DNA of 27,456 nucleotides. It comes from Candidatus Omnitrophota bacterium (GTDB lineage: Bacteria; Omnitrophota; Gorgyraeia; Gygaellales; Profunditerraquicolaceae). The DNA lies in the NCBI GenBank assembly GCA_030691865.1, contig JAUYDL010000021.1, positions 1-27,456 of the forward strand, in the 5' to 3' direction. The translations under genes were made by a program, and so were the position numbers. The notes beneath the pieces were generated by a model. The model was not told the origin of the DNA and did not search any database. It saw only the letters and a list, made by a program, of their open reading frames with translations. Positions 13,131-19,703 of this stretch are shown piece by piece (position 1 is the stretch's first letter; every line of letters starts with the position of its first letter).

Positions 13131-15968
13131 ATGAAAAGTGAAAACATTATTATCCGCGGAGCCCGGGAACACAATCTTAAAAATATTAATTTGGTCCTGC
13201 CGCGTAATAAATTAATTGTCGTAACCGGTTTATCCGGATCAGGCAAGTCCAGCTTGGCGTTTGATACGATTTATGCTGAAGGCCAACGCAGATTTGTGGA
13301 GAGCCTTTCTAGTTATGCCCGGCAGTTTCTGGAGCAGATGCAGAAACCAGATGTAGATTTTATATCCGGATTGTCTCCGGCAATCGCCATCCAACAGCGT
13401 TCTGCCGGCGGGAATCCCCGCTCAACGGTTGCCACTCAAACTGAAATTTATGATTATTTAAGATTGTTATTTGCCAGGATAGGTAAAGTTTATTGCTATA
13501 AATGTGGCCAACCCATCAGGAGTCAAAGCGCTCAAGAAATAGTCCAGACAATTATGAATCTCCATGTTAATAATGATATACAAATATTGGCTCCCTTGAT
13601 CCAGGGAAAAAAAGGCCAGCATAGGGATATTTTTCTGCAGATGCAGAAATCCGGATTTGTACGCACCAGAGTGGATGGGAAGACTTATGAGCTCCCCGCA
13701 AATATAAAATTAGCTAAATATAAAATTCACAATATTGAGGTAGTAGTTGACCGCTTGACGGTTAAGCCGGAAGCTGTTAAGAGGCTGACGGATTCTATTG
13801 AGACTGCACTTGGCGCTGGTTCGGGCACAATTATAATCAGTGAGGGGACAGCTAAAGATTCAACTTTTAGTGAACAATATGCTTGCTTAAATTGCGGTAT
13901 AAACTATGCAGAAATTCAGCCGCGTAATTTTTCATTTAATTCTCCTTACGGGGCTTGTTCTAAATGTAACGGTTTAGGCACCAAGCTTGAATTTGACCCG
14001 GATTTAATTATCCCGGATAAAACTAAGAGTATTAATGGCGGAGCCCTTGTTCCGTGGAAACGCGGTGGCAGAGGCTATATCCTTTATTATCGCTGGCTTA
14101 TTCGAGAGCTAAGTTACCGCTTAAAGTTCGATTTGGATACTCCTTTTAAGAAATTACCTAAGCATGTGCAAAAGGCTATTTTTTATGGGATCAAGGAGGT
14201 AATTGGTAATAGGCCTTTTGAAGGAGTTATTCCGCACTTAGAAAGACTGTTCCATCAGACAGATAGTGATTATTTAAAAGAAGAGATTAGTAAATTTATG
14301 TCTACGCTTTCCTGCCCGGCATGTAAAGGGGCCAGGCTTAAGCCGGAGAGTTTATCGGTAAGGATTAATCAAAAAAATATTTGGCAAATTACGGCGATGT
14401 CCATAAAAGAAGCGCTGGGCTTTTTCTCGCAGCTGCTGTTATCCGAAAAAGAAAAATTAGTCAGCTATCAGGTGTTAAAGGAGATAGCCCAAAAGTTAAA
14501 ATTTTGCGTAGATGTGGGCCTAGATTATCTGACTTTAGACCGTAAAAGCGCAACTCTATCCGGCGGAGAGGCGCAGCGGATCCGCCTGGCTACTCAGGTG
14601 GGCTCAGGGTTAGTTGGGGTTTTGTATTGTTTGGATGAACCCAGTATTGGTTTGCATCAGCGGGATAATGAAAAGTTGCTAGCGACTTTAAAGGCATTAC
14701 GGGACTTGGGCAACACCCTGGTGGTTGTGGAGCATGACGCCTCTACTATTTTGGCTGCGGATTACGTTGTAGATCTAGGGCCGGGAGCCGGTAGGCATGG
14801 AGGGGAGGTTATCTTTTCCGGAAGCAAGGAGGAGCTTTTAAAAAACCAAGATTCCCTGACTGCAAAATATCTACGCAAAGATCTTTGGATACAGGCACCG
14901 GTTAATAGACGTAACTGGCGGATGAATAAATATATCCAAATCAAAGGGGCCAGCGAACATAACCTTAAAGATATTGATTTGCGTTTTCCTCTGGGTACGT
15001 TTATCTGTGTTACCGGAGTATCCGGATCAGGCAAATCTACATTAATCAGTGATATTCTTTATCCGGCTTTAGCCCAGCGGATCTATGGCTTTGGCCATAG
15101 GAGGCCAAACCATGGCCTTCTGGCCTATAGGCCTAAGGTTAAGCCTGGAGTATTTAAGAGCATAAGCGGGATAGACCAAATTGATCAGGTAATTGTGGTT
15201 GACCAGTCCCCCATAGGCAGGACTCCGCGTTCTAATCCGGCTACTTACACCGGAGTATTTGGCCATATCAGAGATATATTTACTCAGCTTCCGGAAGCTC
15301 GTTTGCGGGGCTATAAACCCGGGAGATTTTCATTTAATGTTAAAGGGGGCCGTTGCGAAGCTTGCGGAGGCGATGGAATAAAAAAGATCCAAATGTATTT
15401 TCTTCCTGATGTATATGTAAAATGCGATTTGTGTAAGGGCTTAAGGTTTAATCAGGCGACTTTAGAGGTAAAATATAAAGGTAAATCCATTGCTGATGTT
15501 TTAAACCTGACGGTAGAAGAGGCCTGGGAGCTTTTTAATAATATACCAAAGATAAAAAATACCCTGGGGTATTTATTTGATGTAGGCTTAGGTTATCTTC
15601 AGCTTGGCCAGAGCGCTACTACTCTTTCCGGTGGAGAGGCGCAAAGAGTTAAGCTTTCTTCAGAGCTAGCTAAACGTTCAAGCGGCAGGACGTTTTATCT
15701 GTTAGATGAACCTACTACGGGCTTGCATTTTGCGGATGTGGCCAGGCTCATAGCAGTACTACAGAGACTGGTCGACCATAAAAATACGGTGGTAGTGGTA
15801 GAGCATAATCTAGAAGTAATTAAATGCGCAGATTATATTATTGACTTAGGCCCTGAAGGGGGAGATAGGGGTGGTGAGGTTGTTGCTGCCTGTAGCCCGG
15901 AAGAATTAATCAAAATCAACAGATCTTATACCGCTAAATTCCTTAAAGAAGTTTTAATCGCTAGATGA
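13131..15968 (+). CDS. uvrA: Excinuclease ABC subunit A
   Basis: This is the damage-recognition ATPase of nucleotide excision repair, loading UvrB on damaged DNA. It has 945 residues, normal for UvrA. Domain order is Walker A 1 (GLSGSGKSS, residues 33-41) with the SLSSYARQFLEQM segment, a CYKCG pair, the first zinc module CLNCG...CSKCNG, and the ABC signature LSGGEAQRIRLA. Walker A 2 (GVSGSGKST, from about residue 629), the second zinc module CEACGGDG...CDLCKG, and a second LSGGEAQRVKL with LLDEPTTGLHFAD follow. No ribosome-binding site is evident before ATG 13131. TATAAT at 13101-13106 could be a -10 box, but I see no -35 at the right distance. No SOS box is recognisable. Confidence 0.97.
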   Translation: MKSENIIIRGAREHNLKNINLVLPRNKLIVVTGLSGSGKSSLAFDTIYAEGQRRFVESLSSYARQFLEQMQKPDVDFISGLSPAIAIQQRSAGGNPRSTVATQTEIYDYLRLLFARIGKVYCYKCGQPIRSQSAQEIVQTIMNLHVNNDIQILAPLIQGKKGQHRDIFLQMQKSGFVRTRVDGKTYELPANIKLAKYKIHNIEVVVDRLTVKPEAVKRLTDSIETALGAGSGTIIISEGTAKDSTFSEQYACLNCGINYAEIQPRNFSFNSPYGACSKCNGLGTKLEFDPDLIIPDKTKSINGGALVPWKRGGRGYILYYRWLIRELSYRLKFDLDTPFKKLPKHVQKAIFYGIKEVIGNRPFEGVIPHLERLFHQTDSDYLKEEISKFMSTLSCPACKGARLKPESLSVRINQKNIWQITAMSIKEALGFFSQLLLSEKEKLVSYQVLKEIAQKLKFCVDVGLDYLTLDRKSATLSGGEAQRIRLATQVGSGLVGVLYCLDEPSIGLHQRDNEKLLATLKALRDLGNTLVVVEHDASTILAADYVVDLGPGAGRHGGEVIFSGSKEELLKNQDSLTAKYLRKDLWIQAPVNRRNWRMNKYIQIKGASEHNLKDIDLRFPLGTFICVTGVSGSGKSTLISDILYPALAQRIYGFGHRRPNHGLLAYRPKVKPGVFKSISGIDQIDQVIVVDQSPIGRTPRSNPATYTGVFGHIRDIFTQLPEARLRGYKPGRFSFNVKGGRCEACGGDGIKKIQMYFLPDVYVKCDLCKGLRFNQATLEVKYKGKSIADVLNLTVEEAWELFNNIPKIKNTLGYLFDVGLGYLQLGQSATTLSGGEAQRVKLSSELAKRSSGRTFYLLDEPTTGLHFADVARLIAVLQRLVDHKNTVVVVEHNLEVIKCADYIIDLGPEGGDRGGEVVAACSPEELIKINRSYTAKFLKEVLIAR

Positions 15969-15970
15969 AT

Positions 15971-15992
15971 CCAGCCCTTCTTAAGAGGCTGG
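15971..15992 (+). other. Short hairpin after uvrA
   Basis: CCAGCC (15971-15976) and GGCTGG (15987-15992) pair around a 10-nt loop that is itself partly self-complementary (TCTTAAGA). A T-poor stretch follows, so termination is possible but not well supported. Confidence 0.4.
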
Positions 15993-16017
15993 TGTTTCAT
16001 AGAGAAAGAAGAGCTGG

Positions 16018-18507
16018 GTGAAGATAAAAATTGTCGGTGTATTTATTTCAACTTTATTATTTATTTCTACGGGCCTGGCTTATGAAGATCCTAAGGAAAC
16101 CGAGCTGCTTTTTATGGCTAAGAAGGCATATGAAGACGGGTTTTATGAAGTTAGCCTGGGGATGTTGGAGAGATTTCAAAAAAATTACAAAGATTCAGCT
16201 AAATTCATGCAGGCAACTCTGCTGAGCGGCCAGTGCTATTTCTACCAGGGCCGCTACCTGGAGGCATTAAATATTTTTGAAGCTCTGGCTAATAGTCCAC
16301 AGGCCGATAATCTTAAGGATGCCCTTTATTTTTGGATGGGGGAGGTACATTTTAAAAGTAATAATTTTGAAAAGGCAGTTTTACTTTATCAGAAATTAAT
16401 CGATAATTTTCCTCAGTCATCCTTTGTTCCGGCGGCATATTATTCTTTAGGCTGGTCATTTTCTCAGGTAGGTAAATTTAATCAGGCCATACAAACCTTT
16501 AAGAGTTTGATTGAAAAGTTTCCCCATGAGCCTCAAACCAAGGATGCCGCCTTTAAATTAATTGAGTGCCTATACAATCTTAAAGAATATTCGCAGTTAA
16601 AGACCAGGATTAAGCCTGTCTTTAAGCTTTACAGTAATGATGTATTACGTTTGCCCTACTTATATTTTTATCTGGCGGAGTCGGAATATTATTTGGATAA
16701 TCTTGACCAAGCAGCTATAAATTATCTTAAGTCAGCGCAAGCTTTTAAAGAACCAAAAGTTCAGGCATTAGCAAAGCTGGGTTTGGGTTGGTCCTATCTT
16801 AAGCTTACAAAATATAAAGAAGCCGAGGAGGTGTTGGCGGATATTAAATCAAGCAGTCTGGATAAAAAAAGTTTAGATATTCTTTTATTGGGCCAGGCGG
16901 TGTTAATGTCTGCGACTAACCGGGTTTATGAGGCCAAGAAGCTATATGAGCAGCTTATTAATCTAAGTGTTGATCCCTTGATATCTCTTCAGGCTTATTT
17001 GGGTAAAGCTGATGCCCATTATAATTTAGCCGAATACACCCAGGCAATAAATGTTTATAAAGAGGGTCTGGATAAAATTGATCAAGAGAGGCTTCAAGGG
17101 TGCCTACCATCAGAATTAATTGATAAATTGCGTTATAATTTAGGTTTAGCTTATATTAAGCAAGGGCAGATTAATTCTAGTGTAGATGTCTTTGATAGTA
17201 TTACCGGAAAAGATAATGGCCAGGCATATAAGATTAACTTGCTTTTTCAAATAGGCCAGGCTTACGAAGAGGCGGATGAATTTGTAAAGGCAGAAGAAAC
17301 TTACGCAAAAATTATAAAACTATATCCGGATTCTTCTCATCTCGACTATGCGCAATATCAGCTGGCTTCCATGCAGTTAAAAAGATTAGATTATGATGAA
17401 GCGGTTGTTTCTTTTAGGTCTATGCTAAAAAAATATCCACAATCTAAGCTCTCCCCGGATGCCAGCTACGCTCTAGGATCGGCATATTTTCAGCAGGCAG
17501 ATTATGCCGGAAGTTGTGAAATTTTTGTAAAGTTTCAGGATGAATTTAAGGACAGCCCATTGCGCGCCCAAGCTTTATATATGCTGGGGACATCGTTTAT
17601 TAGCTTAGGAAAGATTAATGAAGCGCTCAGTGTTTTTAGGGATATCTCCAAGATGGATCCTTTAGATATTGAATTGCTGCAAAAGGTTGAATATGAGATT
17701 GCAGATTGTTATTATAAATTAGGCCAGGAGAATGAAGCGGTTAGCCGATTTAAACTCCTGCGGGCTAAATATCCTAATTCTAAACTTGCCCCGGATATTA
17801 TGTGGTGGTTGGGCCAGTATTATTACCGGAGTCGTGATTTAAATATTGCGCGTAGGTATTTTGGTTCTTTGGTAGAAGATTTTCCAGATAGCCAGTTGAC
17901 TGCGGATGCATTCTATGCTTTAGGTTTAACTTTTAGTGATGAGAATAAATTCGAGCAGGCCGTGGATAATTTGAGAATGGCAATTAAACTTGGTAAGGCT
18001 GATTTAAGAGCTCAAGCGGCGGTGGCTTTAGCGGATATTTATAGCCGAGATGGAAGGTTCCAAGAGGCAATGGAGCAATATAATGAGATAATCAAGGATG
18101 CTCCAGGGTTAGGTAAGTCGCTTTTTCCCCGGATTGCCCAGGCTTATTATAGAGTTGGAAATTATGAAGAGGCAAAAATATTCTATTTTAAGAGCCTTGA
18201 GGTAGCTGCTCCTGTAGAGATTGCGGATATTCGGTTTAGTTTAGCTGAAGTGCTTGAAGCTAATTCGGAGCCTGAGGCGGCAATTCAGCAGTATCTTTTG
18301 GCTGCTGATCTTTATCCGCAGACTCCGCAGTTATTCCTACGTTCCCTTTTACGCGTAGCCAAGCTTTATGAAGATAAAGAAAATTTTAAAGAAGCGTTGA
18401 AGATTTATAAGCGGATGATCGAGAAAGTTCCTTCTGCGCCAGAGGCGGGGTTTGTCCAGGAGAGAATTGATGGGATTAGGAATCACGGGGACGGTTCTAT
18501 TTTTTAA
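16018..18507 (+). CDS. Exported tetratricopeptide-repeat protein
   Basis: The first 22 residues form a signal peptide (MKIKIVGVFISTLLFISTGLA, cleavage before YED), so the 829-residue protein is exported, probably to the periplasm or outer membrane. The rest is one long solenoid of TPR units. Many carry the pattern YPxSxLxPDAxYxLGxxYxxxxDYxxA, as in BamD/YbgF-like proteins. Such proteins scaffold envelope complexes; the partner here is unknown. The start is GTG 16018 with AAGAAGAG just upstream. The last residues (HGDGSIF) and the stop are supplied by a palindromic repeat. No cysteine lipobox is seen. The next gene group concerns pili, so a role in pilus or envelope assembly is possible but not shown. 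Confidence 0.88.
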   Translation: MKIKIVGVFISTLLFISTGLAYEDPKETELLFMAKKAYEDGFYEVSLGMLERFQKNYKDSAKFMQATLLSGQCYFYQGRYLEALNIFEALANSPQADNLKDALYFWMGEVHFKSNNFEKAVLLYQKLIDNFPQSSFVPAAYYSLGWSFSQVGKFNQAIQTFKSLIEKFPHEPQTKDAAFKLIECLYNLKEYSQLKTRIKPVFKLYSNDVLRLPYLYFYLAESEYYLDNLDQAAINYLKSAQAFKEPKVQALAKLGLGWSYLKLTKYKEAEEVLADIKSSSLDKKSLDILLLGQAVLMSATNRVYEAKKLYEQLINLSVDPLISLQAYLGKADAHYNLAEYTQAINVYKEGLDKIDQERLQGCLPSELIDKLRYNLGLAYIKQGQINSSVDVFDSITGKDNGQAYKINLLFQIGQAYEEADEFVKAEETYAKIIKLYPDSSHLDYAQYQLASMQLKRLDYDEAVVSFRSMLKKYPQSKLSPDASYALGSAYFQQADYAGSCEIFVKFQDEFKDSPLRAQALYMLGTSFISLGKINEALSVFRDISKMDPLDIELLQKVEYEIADCYYKLGQENEAVSRFKLLRAKYPNSKLAPDIMWWLGQYYYRSRDLNIARRYFGSLVEDFPDSQLTADAFYALGLTFSDENKFEQAVDNLRMAIKLGKADLRAQAAVALADIYSRDGRFQEAMEQYNEIIKDAPGLGKSLFPRIAQAYYRVGNYEEAKIFYFKSLEVAAPVEIADIRFSLAEVLEANSEPEAAIQQYLLAADLYPQTPQLFLRSLLRVAKLYEDKENFKEALKIYKRMIEKVPSAPEAGFVQERIDGIRNHGDGSIF

Positions 18508-18530
18508 ATTTAAAAAATAGAACCGTCCCC
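18487..18530. repeat. Perfect 44-bp GGGGACGGTTCT palindrome forming the TPR gene end
   Basis: Arms GGGGACGGTTCTATTTTTT and AAAAAATAGAACCGTCCCC meet at AAATTT, so all 44 bases are self-complementary; the extra ACTATTTTTT element of other copies is missing. It contains the last coding bases and the TAA (18505-18507) of the TPR gene. GG and five Ts follow, so the RNA hairpin could act as a terminator. Confidence 0.92.
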
Positions 18531-18548
18531 TGGTTTTTAAAAAACTAG

Positions 18549-18576
18549 TTGACTTATTGTTGAATGTTTATAAAAT
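18549..18576 (+). promoter_or_regulatory. Putative sigma70-type promoter for the winged-helix/prepilin pair
   Basis: TTGACT at 18549-18554 and TAAAAT at 18571-18576 are separated by 16 bp. The start codon is 20 bp further on, with GGAGG between. It lies directly after the terminator-like palindrome of the TPR gene. Confidence 0.55.
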
Positions 18577-18596
18577 GAATCGAATGGAGGATAGCT

Positions 18597-18803
18597 ATGA
18601 TTACTGAGATAGGTATAACTGCTGGTGAAATCTGGAATTTTCTGGACCAAAAAGGAGAGGTTAGTTTACAGGATTTAATTAAGGGCATTGACCGTACTCC
18701 TGAGAATATTTTGATGAGTTTAGGCTGGCTTGCCCGAGAAGGCCATGTTGTTTTGGTACGAGTAAATAATGACTACCGGATTTATTTAAGGAAAAATGCC
18801 TAA
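18597..18803 (+). CDS. Small winged helix-turn-helix protein (DUF2582-like)
   Basis: The 68-residue product fits the small winged-helix family often labelled DUF2582 (PF10771). It has an N-terminal GITAGEIWNFLDQKGEVSLQDLIK helix pair, a recognition-like helix RTPENILMSLGWLAREG, and a C-terminal wing HVVLVRVNNDYRIYL. The function of this family is not established. GGAGG (18586-18590) is 6 nt before the ATG. The gene has its own likely promoter, and its end overlaps the following prepilin-like gene by 8 nt, so the two products are probably made together. It could be a small DNA-binding regulator, but no target is visible. Confidence 0.75.
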   Translation: MITEIGITAGEIWNFLDQKGEVSLQDLIKGIDRTPENILMSLGWLAREGHVVLVRVNNDYRIYLRKNA

Positions 18804-19224
18804 CCGCAATAAAAGGGGAATAATACTTTTTATTGTTATAGGGATAATTATGGTAGTTGTGATTTTAAGCACGATTATCCTTAGAATCGTAGCTAGTCAT
18901 TCACGTTTAACCCATCATCAAGTAAGTAGGATTCCAGCCCAGTATGCTGCTAAAGCTGGGGTTATCTATGCGTTGGATAAGCTGCGTAGAAATGATGATG
19001 CTACATGTTGGCCAAGTACTGGCACTTATACTAACTGTATACGTAGTTCAGGTTCAAGTTGTGTTGTTGTCCCCGGTGGTTGCCTTGTCACTGAGTTAAA
19101 TTTACCCGTTTCAGTCACTGAAGTAGATATTACCGTTTATGATCTTGCTGCTGCTTGGCCAAACCAGAGTTTAAATAGTTGCCGAAAAGTAAGCGCTAAA
19201 GCTACCTATACCTACACACCGTAA
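18796..19224 (+). CDS. Prepilin-like protein, PilX/GspK type
   Basis: The 142-residue product begins with a short basic leader ending RG, then a long hydrophobic helix (IILFIVIGIIMVVVILSTIIL, about residues 9-29). The continuing amphipathic segment SRIPAQYAAKAGVIYALDKLRR matches PilX/GspK-type minor pilins, which start with GxxLxxV and carry an A..AA.AG.. motif. The glutamate at mature position 5 is absent, as in GspK-type tip pseudopilins. Five cysteines in the C-terminal part could form disulfides. It starts inside the winged-helix gene (8-nt overlap, AAGGA 3 nt upstream). It is short for the family, whose members often exceed 200 residues, so a minor pilin role is likely but not certain. 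Confidence 0.65.
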   Translation: MPNRNKRGIILFIVIGIIMVVVILSTIILRIVASHSRLTHHQVSRIPAQYAAKAGVIYALDKLRRNDDATCWPSTGTYTNCIRSSGSSCVVVPGGCLVTELNLPVSVTEVDITVYDLAAAWPNQSLNSCRKVSAKATYTYTP

Positions 19225-19254
19225 TAAATCCATTAAATAAGCCATTAGAATCAA

Positions 19255-19300
19255 GGGGACGGTTCTATCAAGCGATTTTATTAAAGATAGAACCGTCCCC
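19255..19300. repeat. GGGGACGGTTCT palindrome with a different loop, after the prepilin-like gene
   Basis: Arms GGGGACGGTTCTATC and GATAGAACCGTCCCC flank an unrelated loop. The pairing extends outward as AATCAA (19249-19254) and TTGATT (19301-19306), followed by TTT. The longer stem with the T-run makes it terminator-like. The rest of this 269-nt gap is A/T rich, with AAGTAAGTA direct repeats and a promoter. Confidence 0.88.
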
Positions 19301-19335
19301 TTGATTTTTAAGCTTCGCAATAATACGTTATAATC

Positions 19336-19440
19336 TAAGTAAGTCTATAGTAGTCTATCGTGTTTAAAATCTCGTCGCTGTTAATCATCTAAAGTAAGTA
19401 TAAGTAAGTATATATAAGAAAACACTTGACAAAATAAGTA
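19336..19440. repeat. AAGTAAGTA direct repeats upstream of the pilus operon
   Basis: TAAGTAAGT at 19336-19344, AAGTAAGTA at 19392-19400 and TAAGTAAGTA at 19401-19410 share one orientation. A partial copy (AATAAGTA, 19433-19440) lies within the promoter spacer. Their position before and inside the promoter is what operator sites would show. Confidence 0.5.
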
Positions 19441-19454
19441 TGTTATGTTTTAAT
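19426..19454 (+). promoter_or_regulatory. Sigma70-type promoter of the pilus operon
   Basis: TTGACA (19426-19431) and TTTAAT (19449-19454) are 17 bp apart. The first gene of the operon starts 39 bp downstream with AAAGGAAG at 19478-19485. Confidence 0.7.
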
Positions 19455-19493
19455 TAATACCGTAGTAGTTTATAGCTAAAGGAAGTAATACCT

Positions 19494-19703
19494 ATGTCAA
19501 GACTAATCGATATTGATGAATTGGCGGATTATCTAAAATTAAAGAAGCAGACTATTTATAATTGGCTTAATCAGCGTAAGATTTCTGGGATTAAGGTGGG
19601 GGGAGTTTGGAGATTTGACCGTAAGGATATTGATAATTGGTTAAGATCTAAGAAGCGTGAATCGACTGAGTCGACTACGTCGACTCAAGGAGATAACTCA
19701 TGA
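19494..19703 (+). CDS. Excisionase-type (MerR-like) helix-turn-helix protein
   Basis: The 69-residue protein begins with a complete HTH_17 domain. It has LIDIDELADYLKLKKQTIYNWL, the turn QRKISGIKVGGVWRF and the third helix DRKDIDNWLRSKK, followed by a polar tail rich in Ser and Thr. This domain binds DNA in excisionases and small regulators. Here no phage or integrase gene is near; instead the gene heads the pilus operon and overlaps pilM by 4 nt (ATGA). That position suggests it regulates the operon, perhaps through the repeats upstream of its own promoter, which is inference. Its last codons contain a GTCGACT-rich hairpin next to the pilM ribosome-binding site. Confidence 0.85.
   Translation: MSRLIDIDELADYLKLKKQTIYNWLNQRKISGIKVGGVWRFDRKDIDNWLRSKKRESTESTTSTQGDNS
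19668..19692 (+). promoter_or_regulatory. Hairpin abutting the pilM ribosome-binding site
   Basis: GAGTCGAC (19668-19675) and GTCGACTC (19679-19686) form a perfect 8-bp stem with a TAC loop. They are followed directly by AAGGAG (19687-19692), 7 nt before the pilM ATG. The stem lies in the coding tail of the HTH gene. Confidence 0.6.

Noticed and set aside
2632..19300. CRISPR array from the repeated GGGGACGGTTCT sequences
   Set aside because: Copies are kilobases apart, in most cases separated by genes, with no regular spacers and no cas genes.
19494..19703. Phage or integrative element signalled by the excisionase-like protein
   Set aside because: No integrase, recombinase, attachment-site repeats or phage genes are present, and the gene is coupled to pilM.
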